Origin: CAYLHQ01 sp964628935
Lineage (GTDB): Bacteria > Acidobacteriota > Polarisedimenticolia > Polarisedimenticolales > DASRJG01
Direction of reading: 5' to 3'
NCBI GenBank assembly: GCA_964628935.1
Contig: CAZVOE010000034.1
Location: 1 to 27,846 of the forward strand
DNA: 27,846 bases
Within the stretch, counting starts at the first letter, position 1; each line of letters opens with the position of its first letter. Of this stretch, positions 14,862 through 22,200 are shown piece after piece. The translations under genes and the position numbers were made by a program. Under the pieces are notes generated by a model. The model did no database searches. It worked only from the letters and a program-made list of their open reading frames with translations, and was not told where the DNA came from.

Positions 14862-15419
14862 GTGGAAACGTTCCTCAGCGTCTGCCTGGGCATCGCGCTC
14901 GCGGCCGCGTGCGGGTTTCGTGTCTTCGTGCCCCTCCTCGTCCTTTCGGCCGTCTCGAAGGCGGGGTGGCTCACCCTCGCCGAACCGTTCGCGTGGATCG
15001 GGACGACACCTGCTCTCGTCACGTTCGCAGCGGCGACCCTGTGCGAAGTCGGCGCGTACTACGTCCCGTGGCTCGACAACCTGCTCGACTCGGCCGCGGG
15101 CCCCCTCGCCGTCGTTGCGGGGGTCGTCGTCTCGGCAGCGGTGCTGACCGATCTCGACCCGCTCGTCCAGTGGACGCTCGCGATCGTGGCGGGGGGCGGC
15201 GCCGCGGGGGCGGTCCAGGCGGCGACCACAGGGGTACGCGCGCTCGCTTCCACCACGACGCTCGGAGCCGCGAATCCGATCGTCGCGACGGGAGAGCTGG
15301 GCGGGTCGATCGCGCTCTCGCTCCTGTCGATCCTGTTTCCCGTTCTCGCCGCGATGGCCGTGATCGTGTTCCTGGGGTTTTTTGCCTTCCGCCTCACCAG
15401 AGGGCGTCGCGGCGCGTGA
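14862..15419 (+). CDS. DUF4126 family integral membrane protein
   Basis: A 185-residue, strongly hydrophobic protein. Helices are visible around residues 3-33, 47-63, 79-98 (GPLAVVAGVVVSAAVLTDL), 105-121 (AIVAGGGAAGAVQAAT) and 148-178. The N-terminal ACGFRVFVPLLVLS and the Gly/Ala-rich middle match what I know of the DUF4126 family, which has no established function. GTG start with no ribosome binding site. It sits between a terminator-like hairpin and another small membrane protein gene 55 bp downstream. Confidence 0.8.
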   Translation: METFLSVCLGIALAAACGFRVFVPLLVLSAVSKAGWLTLAEPFAWIGTTPALVTFAAATLCEVGAYYVPWLDNLLDSAAGPLAVVAGVVVSAAVLTDLDPLVQWTLAIVAGGGAAGAVQAATTGVRALASTTTLGAANPIVATGELGGSIALSLLSILFPVLAAMAVIVFLGFFAFRLTRGRRGA

Positions 15420-15474
15420 CCCGGGGGCGCACGTGGCAGAATGCCTCCACGCGCCAACGGCGCGGGAGGAAGCG

Positions 15475-15843
15475 ATGTCGTACCAGGCCTACAAGCTGCT
15501 CCACCTGCTCGGGATCTTCGTCCTCTTTGGCGCGCTGGGTGGCCTCGCAGCGCTCAGGATGGGAAACAACGTCTCGAAGGCCGAGGGGGCGAAGGTATTC
15601 AACGTGCTTCACGGCCTCGCCCTCGCGATCGTCTTCGTGGCCGGGTTCGGGATGCTCGCAAAGCTCGGCATGGGGGCACCGGGAAGCTGGGGGGTCTGGG
15701 TCTGGATCAAGCTCGCGATCTGGTTGCTCCTCGGCGCCGGCCTCGTCGCCCTCAAGAAAGCGGAGAGGAGCGCGCACCTCGTCCTCGTTCTCCTGACTCT
15801 CCTCGGCGCGGCGTCGGCCTGGGCGGCCCTCTTCAAGCCTTGA
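15475..15843 (+). CDS. Small four-helix membrane protein, unknown function
   Basis: A 122-residue protein with four predicted membrane segments (about 7-27, 44-64, 74-94, 99-119) and histidines at the start of helices 1 and 2 and near helix 4 (His10, His46, His101). That layout is reminiscent of SirB2/CopD-like small membrane proteins, but I cannot assign a family. The ATG is supported by GGGAGGA 5 nt upstream. A CAGAAT hexamer lies about 35 nt before the start. It ends 57 bp before a perfect hairpin. Confidence 0.75.
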   Translation: MSYQAYKLLHLLGIFVLFGALGGLAALRMGNNVSKAEGAKVFNVLHGLALAIVFVAGFGMLAKLGMGAPGSWGVWVWIKLAIWLLLGAGLVALKKAERSAHLVLVLLTLLGAASAWAALFKP

Positions 15844-15899
15844 GGCACGGGAAAGGTGACTTCGTCCCCGGACGTTCCGAGGTGTTCTCGAGAACGGGA

Positions 15900-15921
15900 A
15901 TCGCCTCGGCGGGGAGGCGAT
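15900..15921 (+). terminator. Perfect 8-bp hairpin downstream of the small membrane protein gene
   Basis: ATCGCCTC and GAGGCGAT pair around the loop GGCGGG, 57 bp after the stop at 15843. No T-run follows. The rest of 15844-16054 shows no other feature. Confidence 0.35.
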
Positions 15922-16054
15922 GGTGCACATCGGAGAGCGATTCGATCCGGTAGGGGGGATCCGCGGCGATTTGCGCGCGTTCCCGTCGATCGGGCTCACA
16001 ACGGCGCCCCCTCCCCCGTCGAGACGAGAGAGCGGGCCTTCCGCGAGCGGCGCG

Positions 16055-16060
16055 TATCAT
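16055..16060 (+). promoter_or_regulatory. -10-like TATCAT directly before the aminotransferase gene
   Basis: TATCAT is followed by seven bases and the ATG at 16068. There is no Shine-Dalgarno sequence. The layout predicts a leaderless mRNA. The same hexamer and spacing occur before apaG. Confidence 0.35.
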
Positions 16061-16067
16061 GTCGCGC

Positions 16068-17237
16068 ATGAGCACTTCCCGTCCGCTTCTGATGATCCCG
16101 GGACCGATCGAGATCTCTCCGGGGGTACAGTCCGCTTTCTCGGTCCCGCCTCCCGGCCACCTCGCGCCGCGCCTGATCGAGGCGTTCGGCCGCTCGCTCG
16201 GACTCATGAGGAACGTGTGGCTCGCGGGAACGGACGCGCAGCCGTTCGTCGTCCCGGGCTCCGGGACGACCGCGATGGACATGGCGGCGTGGAACCTCGT
16301 CGAGCCCGGGGATTCGGTTCTCGTGGTCAAGACCGGTTATTTCTCCGACCGGATGGAGGAGATGCTTCGTCGGGTCGGCGCGCGCGTCGCCTCGGTCGGC
16401 GCGGAGCCGGGACAGGCTCCCGCGCTCGAGGAGGTGGGTTCGGCGGTCGAGACGGAGAAGCCGAAGGTGCTCTTCGCCACCCACGTCGACACCTCGACCG
16501 GGGTCCGGATCGATCCCGAACCGCTCGCGCGCCTCGCCCGAGAACGTGGCGTCCTCTCCGTGTTCGACGGCGTCTGCGCGACGGCGGGGGAGCGGTTCGA
16601 GATGGAGCGCTGGGGGGCCGACGTCTACTTCACCGCCTCGCAAAAGGCGATCGGTCTTCCGCCCGGCCTCGGACTCCTGGTCGTGACCCCGTGTGCCCTC
16701 GAGGCGCGCGAGCGTCGCCGAGGATCCCCACCGCCGCTGGCCCTCGACTTCGCGCAATGGCTCCCCATCATGAGGGCCTACGAGGCCGGAAAGCCAGCCT
16801 ACTTCGCCACGCCCGCGACGAACCTGGTCCTCGCCCTCGAAATGGGGCTCACGGAAATCCTGCGGGACGGGATCGAAGCCCGCATCGCGCTCCACGGGAG
16901 GGCGGCCTCGGCGATGCGTCAGGCCTGGGGCGCCCTCGGGCTCCGAGAGGTTCCGGCGACGGCCGACGCGCGCGCGAACACGCTCAGCGCGCTCTGGTAC
17001 CCGAAGGGGGTGGGGGCGGATCTTCTCCCCAGAATCGCGGCGCGCGGAGTCGTGGTCGCCGGAGGACTCCATCCGGAAATCCGGGACCGGTACTTCCGGG
17101 TGGGACACATGGGGTACGCCGCGAGCGTTCCGGAGTTCCTCCGGCGGACGGCGGAAGCGGTCGCCGGCGCGCTCCTCGAGGTCGGACACGCGGGCACGAC
17201 GCCGTCCCCGGAGATTTGGACCCGTCTGCTAGCATGA
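16068..17237 (+). CDS. Class V (alanine-glyoxylate/serine-pyruvate type) aminotransferase
   Basis: PLP-dependent, fold type I enzyme of the small class V aminotransferases, about 389 residues. It begins with the family's LLMIPGPIEISPGV (P-G-P-T/I). It has VVPGSGTTAMDMA (cofactor phosphate region), SVFDGVCATAGE (Asp binding the PLP ring nitrogen, about residue 167) and YFTASQKAIGLPPGLGLL, with the Schiff-base lysine at about 193. The C-terminus has RVGHMGY, also typical. Alanine-glyoxylate, serine-glyoxylate or serine-pyruvate transamination is likely; the exact amino donor cannot be read. ATG 16068 is preferred because the alternative ATG at 16059 overlaps a -10-like TATCAT. Its end is 54 bp before fusA. 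Confidence 0.88.
   Translation: MSTSRPLLMIPGPIEISPGVQSAFSVPPPGHLAPRLIEAFGRSLGLMRNVWLAGTDAQPFVVPGSGTTAMDMAAWNLVEPGDSVLVVKTGYFSDRMEEMLRRVGARVASVGAEPGQAPALEEVGSAVETEKPKVLFATHVDTSTGVRIDPEPLARLARERGVLSVFDGVCATAGERFEMERWGADVYFTASQKAIGLPPGLGLLVVTPCALEARERRRGSPPPLALDFAQWLPIMRAYEAGKPAYFATPATNLVLALEMGLTEILRDGIEARIALHGRAASAMRQAWGALGLREVPATADARANTLSALWYPKGVGADLLPRIAARGVVVAGGLHPEIRDRYFRVGHMGYAASVPEFLRRTAEAVAGALLEVGHAGTTPSPEIWTRLLA
17228..17235 (+). promoter_or_regulatory. GCTAGCAT motif, possible -10 element before fusA
   Basis: GCTAGCAT lies 56 nt before the fusA GTG, at the very end of the aminotransferase gene. It is the same octamer as before pxpA and the FKBP gene, and would leave a leader of about 50 nt. 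Confidence 0.3.
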
Positions 17238-17291
17238 TCCGTTCGACCGCCCCGATTCGTGGGGGACGGACGAACCCTCGAGAGGTTCACC

Positions 17292-19379
17292 GTGATCAGC
17301 GATTTGAAACGAGTCCGTAACATCGGCATCAGTGCGCACATCGACTCGGGGAAGACGACCCTCACCGAGCGGATTCTCTTCTACACGCAGCGCATCCGGG
17401 TCATCCACGACGTCAAGGGGAAGGACGGCGTGGGCGCCAAGATGGACTCGATGGAGCTCGAGCGGGAGCGGGGGATCACGATCCAGTCGGCTGCGACCCA
17501 CGTCGGGTGGCGCGACCACCACATCAACATCATCGACACCCCCGGCCACGTCGACTTCACGATCGAGGTCGAACGTTCCCTCCGCGTGCTCGACGGCGCG
17601 ATTCTGGTCCTCTGCGGGGTCGCAGGCGTTCAGTCGCAGTCGATGACGGTCGACCGACAGATGCGGCGCTACCGTGTCCCGCGGCTCGCTTTCATCAACA
17701 AGCTCGACCGGACAGGAGCGAACCCGTTCCGGGTCACCGAGCAGCTTCGCGAGAAACTCAAGCACAACGCGGTGATGTTGCAGATCCCCATCGGTCTCGA
17801 GGCCGACCTCGAGGGGGTCGTCGACTTGATCGAGATGAAGGCGATCTGGTTCGACGGCGACAACGGTGAGAAGGTCCGGATCGGGGAGATCCCGGAATTT
17901 CTCAAAGCCGAGGCGGAGGAAAAGCGCGAGGAAATGCTCGACGCCGTCTCCCTCTATTCCGATGCTCTGATGGAAGCGATCCTCGAGGACAAGGTCACGC
18001 CCGAGCTGATCCGCGACGCGGTGCGCAGGGGGACCCTGTCTCTCGAACTGACCCCCGTCTTCTGTGGGTCGGCCTACAAGAACAAGGGAGTCCAACCCTT
18101 GCTCGACGCCGTGACCCACTACCTCCCGGATCCGACGGAGATCCCGCAGTTTGCGCTCGACCTCGACAAGGGTGAGGCGAAAGTGCCGCTGACGGCCGAT
18201 CTGGACAAGCCGCTCGTCGCCCTCGCCTTCAAGCTCGACGAGGGACGCTTCGGGCAACTCACCTACATCCGGATCTACCAAGGGACTCTCAAGAAGGGGG
18301 ACACGATCGTCAATGCGCGGACCGGCAGGGACGTTCGCGTGGGACGCCTCGTCCGAATGCACGCCGACGAGATGGAGGACATCCAGGACGCCTCCGCAGG
18401 GGATATCGTCGCCCTCTTCGGAATCGACTGCGCGTCCGGGGACACCTTCACCTCGGGCGACGTGAGACTCGCGATGACCTCGATGTTCGTCCCCGCTCCG
18501 GTCATCCACCTCACGATCAAGGCCAAGGACAAGAAGAACCAGGCGAACGTCGCCAAGGCCCTCGGCCGCTTCATCAAGGAGGATCCGACCTTTCACAGCC
18601 GCGTCGACGAAGAGTCGGGAGAGACGATCATCTCGGGGATGGGCGAGCTGCACCTCGACGTCTACGTGGAGCGGATGCGGCGCGAGTACAACGCCGAAGT
18701 CGAGACCGGCGCCCCGCAGGTCGCCTACCGCGAGGCGATCACGACGCGAGCCGAGTTCAACTACACGCACAAGAAGCAAACCGGCGGTTCGGGACAGTAC
18801 GGCCGTGTGGCCGGCTACATCGAGCCCTGGCCGGATGGAGACTTCGAGTTCGTGGACGAAATCTACGGAGGAGCGATTCCGTCGGAATTCGTTCCATCCG
18901 TCGAGAAGGGCTTCCGGTCGATGCTCAGAAAGGGGAGACTCATCGGCTTTCCCGTGACGAACCTCCGCGTGGTCATCAACGACGGCGCCGCCCACTCGGT
19001 CGACTCGTCCGACAACGCGTTCCAGGCAGCGGCGCGCGGCGCTTTCCGCGAGGTCTACTTCCGCGCGAAGCCCGCCATTCTCGAGCCGATCATGAAGGTG
19101 GCGGTCGAGGGTCCAACGGAGTTTCAGGGCGCCTTCGTACGCACGATCATGCAGCGCCGCGGAATCATCGTCGGCACGAGCGAGCAAGAAGGGTTCGTGC
19201 GCATCGAGGCCGACGTTCCGCTCGCCGAGATGTTCGGCTACTCGACCGATCTGCGTTCCGCGAGTCAGGGGAAGGCCGAGTACACGATGGAGTTCGCCCG
19301 GTACGCTCCGGTTCCGGCCGAGGTGTCGGAACAACTCATCAAGAAGTACGGGACGAGCGCGGCCAAGGACGAGGAGTAG
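17292..19379 (+). CDS. fusA: Translation elongation factor G, mitochondrial/spd EFG1-like
   Basis: GTPase that drives translocation of tRNA and mRNA on the ribosome; 695 residues with the five-domain EF-G layout. The GTPase motifs are G1 AHIDSGKTT, switch I with ERERGITIQSAAT, G3 DTPGHVDF and G4 NKLD. Domain IV carries the tip region with NYTHKKQTGGSGQYGRV. The serine in AHIDSGKT and the KGKDGVGAKMDSMELE stretch are hallmarks of mitochondrial EFG1 and the related spirochaete/planctomycete/deltaproteobacterial EFG1 group, rather than the usual bacterial AHIDAGKT form. The GTG at 17292 is preferred because AGAGG lies 6 nt upstream. The KaiC-like ATPase gene follows 17 bp later. It is not next to rpsL, rpsG or tuf. 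Confidence 0.95.
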   Translation: MISDLKRVRNIGISAHIDSGKTTLTERILFYTQRIRVIHDVKGKDGVGAKMDSMELERERGITIQSAATHVGWRDHHINIIDTPGHVDFTIEVERSLRVLDGAILVLCGVAGVQSQSMTVDRQMRRYRVPRLAFINKLDRTGANPFRVTEQLREKLKHNAVMLQIPIGLEADLEGVVDLIEMKAIWFDGDNGEKVRIGEIPEFLKAEAEEKREEMLDAVSLYSDALMEAILEDKVTPELIRDAVRRGTLSLELTPVFCGSAYKNKGVQPLLDAVTHYLPDPTEIPQFALDLDKGEAKVPLTADLDKPLVALAFKLDEGRFGQLTYIRIYQGTLKKGDTIVNARTGRDVRVGRLVRMHADEMEDIQDASAGDIVALFGIDCASGDTFTSGDVRLAMTSMFVPAPVIHLTIKAKDKKNQANVAKALGRFIKEDPTFHSRVDEESGETIISGMGELHLDVYVERMRREYNAEVETGAPQVAYREAITTRAEFNYTHKKQTGGSGQYGRVAGYIEPWPDGDFEFVDEIYGGAIPSEFVPSVEKGFRSMLRKGRLIGFPVTNLRVVINDGAAHSVDSSDNAFQAAARGAFREVYFRAKPAILEPIMKVAVEGPTEFQGAFVRTIMQRRGIIVGTSEQEGFVRIEADVPLAEMFGYSTDLRSASQGKAEYTMEFARYAPVPAEVSEQLIKKYGTSAAKDEE

Positions 19380-19396
19380 GATAGGAGGCCCGGACG

Positions 19397-20098
19397 ATGC
19401 ACTTGAAGGAACTCAACGAGCGAAGCCCCCTCCGCCTCTTGGAGGAGTCGATCCATGGAGGTCTCGGCCCCGGGAACTTGGGCGTCGTCGTGGCACGCCA
19501 CGGGGTCGGCAAGACCGCGTTTCTCGTCGGTGTCGCCCTCGATGACCTCTTCCGCGGAAGGAAAGTTCTCCACGTGTCGATCGGACGGACGATCGAGCAC
19601 ATCCGCGAGTACTACGACGAGGTTTTCTTCGACCTCGCCACGAAGGCCAAGCTCGAAGGGGCCGCGGAGATCCGCCGGGACATGGAGCGCCGGCGCCACA
19701 TCAAAGCGTTCCTCAAGGGGACGTTCTCGACGGCGAAACTCAAGGAGCACATCGCGATACTCCGAGACGTGCTCGACTTCACCCCCGCCGCGGTCATGAT
19801 GGACGGATACGACTTCGACGCGGCGACGCCGGAGGGACTGGAAGAGCTGCGGGGCATCGCGAAGGACCTGAAGGCGGAGTTCTGGATGTCGGCGCACACG
19901 CATCGCGAGTCAAAACGCGACGCGGAGGGGATTCCGGAGCCGGTGGCCTCCGTCAAGCACGTGATCGACGTGATCCTCGGCATGGCTCACGACGGGAAAG
20001 CAGTGCACCTCCGGCTCCTCAAGGACCACGATAACCCCGAGGTGTCCGATCTTTCCCTCGCGCTCGACCCGACGACGATGCTGTTGGTCAAGGAGTAG
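19397..20098 (+). CDS. KaiC/RecA-like P-loop ATPase, function unknown
   Basis: A 233-residue protein with a Walker A motif (ARHGVGKTAF, about 33-42) and a hydrophobic strand ending in Asp as Walker B (AAVMMDGYDF, about 131-140). It also has a RecA-like strand ending in SAHTHRES (sensor-like polar residues). This resembles single-domain members of the RAD55/KaiC group of ATPases. A basic middle region (about 80-118) is probably helical. A good ribosome binding site (TAGGAGG, 8 nt before ATG) and a 17-bp distance from fusA suggest cotranscription with EF-G. The role is unknown: the context could hint at translation or at energy or stress sensing, but that is only inference. Confidence 0.78.
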   Translation: MHLKELNERSPLRLLEESIHGGLGPGNLGVVVARHGVGKTAFLVGVALDDLFRGRKVLHVSIGRTIEHIREYYDEVFFDLATKAKLEGAAEIRRDMERRRHIKAFLKGTFSTAKLKEHIAILRDVLDFTPAAVMMDGYDFDAATPEGLEELRGIAKDLKAEFWMSAHTHRESKRDAEGIPEPVASVKHVIDVILGMAHDGKAVHLRLLKDHDNPEVSDLSLALDPTTMLLVKE

Positions 20099-20113
20099 AG
20101 ATCGGAGTATAAG
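20084..20113 (+). promoter_or_regulatory. Putative promoter of the small exported protein gene
   Basis: TTGGTC (20084-20089), 18-nt spacer, TATAAG (20108-20113). It overlaps the end of the ATPase gene and lies about 60 nt before the ATG at 20175. A short hairpin (CGGAC/GTCCG, 20128-20142) lies in the predicted leader. Confidence 0.45.
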
Positions 20114-20174
20114 AAACCGATGCGTCCCGGACAGGGGGTCCGTGGGCGTTTCCGGTAAGAGACAGGAGGGCAGC

Positions 20175-20426
20175 ATGAGCCGAGTGACATGGCGGAGAAT
20201 CGGGTTGGTGGCCGTTCTCGCGGTCGCGCTCATCGCCGGCGCCACGGCATATGCCAAGAGGCCTGGCGGTGGGGGCGGAAGCGGCTGTCCAAAGAACCTC
20301 GCGTGCCCGGACATCTGGGATCCGGTCCAGTGTGCGGACGGGGTGATCTACAGCAACCAGTGCTACGCCGACGTCGCGTGCGCGCCGAAGCCGTGCCAGT
20401 CGGTGGGAGGACCGGTCGAGCTCTGA
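20175..20426 (+). CDS. Small exported cysteine-rich protein, Kazal-like
   Basis: An 83-residue protein. Residues 1-27 are a clear signal peptide (RR followed by GLVAVLAVALIAGATAYA). The mature part is about 56 residues, with a glycine run and six cysteines (38, 44, 53, 63, 69, 74). The stretch PVQCADGVIYSNQCYADVAC resembles the core of Kazal/follistatin-type protease inhibitor domains (P-V-C-x-D-G-x-x-Y-x-N-x-C), but it is shorter than a full Kazal domain. It is probably disulfide-bonded outside the cytoplasm. Whether it inhibits a protease is unknown. AGGAGGG lies just before the start ATG at 20175. A strong terminator follows directly, so it is likely a monocistronic unit. Confidence 0.85.
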   Translation: MSRVTWRRIGLVAVLAVALIAGATAYAKRPGGGGGSGCPKNLACPDIWDPVQCADGVIYSNQCYADVACAPKPCQSVGGPVEL

Positions 20427-20449
20427 TCCGACCGTCCAGCGAAACGAGG

Positions 20450-20485
20450 ACGGGCCGGCCCGAGAGCCGGCCCGTTCGGTTTTTT
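20450..20485 (+). terminator. Rho-independent terminator
   Basis: ACGGGCCGGC (20450-20459) and GCCGGCCCGT (20466-20475) form a perfect 10-bp stem with a 6-nt loop, followed by TCGG and six T residues (20480-20485). It lies 24 nt after the stop of the small exported protein gene, in the convergent gap with the FKBP gene. It is the clearest intrinsic terminator in the window. Confidence 0.92.
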
Positions 20486-20498
20486 GGGGCTCGCTCCG

Positions 20499-21179
20499 TT
20501 ACTTCGTCATGACGTCGAGAAGCTCGACCTCGAAAACGAGCGTCGCTCCCGGTGGGATGGTCGGCCGTCCGTGGTCGCCGTACGCGATGTCGGAAGGGCA
20601 CACGAGCTTCGCCTTGCCGCCGACTTTCATCAACTGGAGTCCCTCGGTCCAGCAGGGGATGACCTGGTTCAACGGGAACTGCGCCGGCTCGCCCCGCTTG
20701 ATCGAGCTGTCGAACTCCGTCCCGTCGATCAGGGTTCCGCGGTAGTGGACCTTCACGGTGTCGACCGCCTTGGGGCTGCTGCCGGTCCCTTCCTGAAGGA
20801 CCTGGTAAACGAGGCCGGACGCGGTCCGGTTCGCGCCCGCTTCCTTCGCGATCTTGTCGGCAAAGGCCTTCCCGGCGGACTTGTGCTCGCCGGCCGCGGC
20901 GAGCGCCCGGGACTGCGCGAGAGGGCCGATTTTCGGACCGTACGTTTCGAGCGGGACCTTGGGCGCGGTTCCGAGGATCCCATCCTTGAGGCCTGCCTGC
21001 ACCATGGCGACCTCGGACTCGGACATGCGGAACGTCTTGAGCTGGGAGGCGATCTGGAGCCCGAGGGCGTAGAGGGTCTTCTCCTCTTCGGTCTTGGGCT
21101 CCGCGGCGATGGTCGACTCGGCGCAGGCGGTGGCACCCGCGAGGAGGGCAAGCGCGGCGAGCGCGAACAGGCGTTTCAT
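20499..21179 (-). CDS. FKBP-type peptidyl-prolyl cis-trans isomerase, exported (Mip/FkpA-like)
   Basis: A 226-residue extracytoplasmic folding catalyst that isomerises X-Pro peptide bonds. The N-terminus is a signal peptide (LFALAALALLAGATAC), possibly a lipoprotein with a non-ideal lipobox. A helical FKBP_N domain (about 30-115, EEEKTLYALGLQIASQLKTF and on) serves dimerisation in this family. The FKBP domain (about 130-226) shows VKVHYRGTLIDGTEFDSS, VIPCWTEGLQLMKVGG and the AYGDHGRPTIPPGATLVFEV end. The ATG at 21179 is supported by AGGAGG a few bases upstream. It is convergent with the small exported protein gene. Confidence 0.92.
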   Translation of the reverse strand: MKRLFALAALALLAGATACAESTIAAEPKTEEEKTLYALGLQIASQLKTFRMSESEVAMVQAGLKDGILGTAPKVPLETYGPKIGPLAQSRALAAAGEHKSAGKAFADKIAKEAGANRTASGLVYQVLQEGTGSSPKAVDTVKVHYRGTLIDGTEFDSSIKRGEPAQFPLNQVIPCWTEGLQLMKVGGKAKLVCPSDIAYGDHGRPTIPPGATLVFEVELLDVMTK

Positions 21180-21240
21180 GGAACCTCCTGGAGCTTGCGG
21201 CCCCGCTCGAAACCGGCGACCTGCCGGCATTCGCGTGCCG

Positions 21241-21248
21241 ATGCTAGC
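21241..21248 (-). promoter_or_regulatory. GCTAGCAT motif, possible -10 element of the FKBP gene
   Basis: On the minus strand GCTAGCAT lies 61 nt before the FKBP start codon, in the non-coding gap. It is the only one of the four octamers in the window that lies wholly outside coding sequence. Confidence 0.3.
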
Positions 21249-21633
21249 GGACCCGCGACGGCGGCGCGAGTCCGTTCAACGTGGCCGCGAGGTTGTGGGG
21301 TCGGGATCGTCCGCCGACGGACGAACCGTCCGGCCACTCGGTCCGCCTGTGGACGCGCGGTCGACCTCGAACCGGCGATTCCGGCAGAATCTCCATCCCT
21401 TCCCGCCTGGAATCGGTCTCGGTCTTTCGGGGGCCATGGACCGGCCAAACACCCCGATCGAGTCCCAGGTCGATTTCGTGCCCCCCTTCTGCCCACGACG
21501 CTCCTGCCCCGAGCACCAGCGCTCCACGCCCGGGTACCGGTTCCACCGCTCGGGTTCCTGCTCCACCCGCCAACAACGGGACATGGCGGTCCGAGCGGAC
21601 GACGAGACGGGAGACCCCCCGTCCTCGACTCGA

Positions 21634-21652
21634 ACGGCGTCCACGACGCCGT
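21634..21652. terminator. Perfect 8-bp inverted repeat downstream of apaG
   Basis: ACGGCGTC and GACGCCGT around a 3-nt loop, about 100 bp past the apaG stop. There is no T-run, so a terminator role is only possible. Confidence 0.25.
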
Positions 21653-21750
21653 CTCCGCGTTCTGAGTCCTCGGATCCGAAGGGAAAAACCGGGAAGGACG
21701 AGGGCCGAGTGACGCTCGATCCCCCGACAATCTCGCGGCCACGGTGGCAG

Positions 21751-22155
21751 TCAATTCACCCCGTACGGCTCGCTCAGCGCAAAAGGCGCGATCTCGACGT
21801 CGAAATGTTCACCCGACGGGGTCACCATCTGGTAGGTCCCCTGCATCACGCCGAACGAGGTCTTCAACGGGCACGCGGACGTGTACTCGAACGACTGTCC
21901 GGGACCGAGGACCGGTTGACGGCCGACCACCCCCGGCCCGCGCACCTCCTCGACCCGTCCGTTCGCGTCCGTGATGATCCAGTGGCGGCTCAGAAGCTGC
22001 GCGGTATCCGATCCTTCGTTCGTGATCCGGATGGTGTAGGCGAAAAACCACTCGCTCTCCGACGGGTTCGACCGCTCGGCGACGTAGGACGCCTCGACCG
22101 CGACGCGAATACCCCGCGTCACGGCCTCCGAGCGATTCGAGGCGTTCTCGACCAT
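21751..22155 (-). CDS. apaG: ApaG/DUF525 family protein
   Basis: A 134-residue protein of the ApaG (DUF525) immunoglobulin-like beta-sandwich family. Diagnostic motifs are FFAYTIRITNEG, LLSRHWIITDANG, VRGPGVVGRQPVLGPGQSFEYTSACPL and GVMQGTYQMV. The biochemical role in bacteria is not well established; the name comes from an association with cobalt/magnesium phenotypes and the apaH region. No apaH or ksgA is adjacent here. The ATG has no good ribosome binding site, but TATCAT ends 6 nt upstream, which suggests a leaderless transcript. It is divergent from the GT-C gene. Confidence 0.93.
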   Translation of the reverse strand: MVENASNRSEAVTRGIRVAVEASYVAERSNPSESEWFFAYTIRITNEGSDTAQLLSRHWIITDANGRVEEVRGPGVVGRQPVLGPGQSFEYTSACPLKTSFGVMQGTYQMVTPSGEHFDVEIAPFALSEPYGVN

Positions 22156-22161
22156 GCCGCC

Positions 22162-22167
22162 ATGATA
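22162..22167 (-). promoter_or_regulatory. -10-like TATCAT directly before apaG
   Basis: On the minus strand TATCAT (22167-22162) is followed by GGCGGC and the apaG ATG at 22155. The same arrangement occurs before the aminotransferase gene at 16068. Confidence 0.35.
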
Positions 22168-22200
22168 CAAAACGGTCTCGTGGCGAAGCGCGCGGAGCGG

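Larger units (their letters stand above)
21180..21750. other. 571-bp gap without a recognised gene
   Basis: Between apaG and the FKBP gene (both minus strand). Open frames here are rich in Arg, Ser and Pro and match no family. One minus-strand frame (21644-21276, 122 codons) has high G+C at third positions in its middle but no recognisable motif or ribosome binding site. Two perfect short-loop inverted repeats are present: CGGACG/CGTCCG at 21318-21332 and ACGGCGTC/GACGCCGT at 21634-21652. I could not fit a tRNA, tmRNA, SRP RNA or RNase P RNA to the segment. Confidence 0.5.

Noticed and set aside
17229..19334. 701-codon open frame antisense to fusA
   Set aside because: Shadow of a highly conserved gene, with no motif of its own.
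21480..21580. Possible tRNA or selC-like RNA in the gap
   Set aside because: I could not form an acceptor stem with a matching T-arm, and there is no standard GTTCRANNC T-loop with paired flanks.
21276..21644. 122-codon minus-strand frame in the gap between apaG and the FKBP gene
   Set aside because: The middle part has coding-like third positions, but there is no ribosome binding site, no family resemblance, and it begins inside an inverted repeat. It is kept only as part of the gap description.
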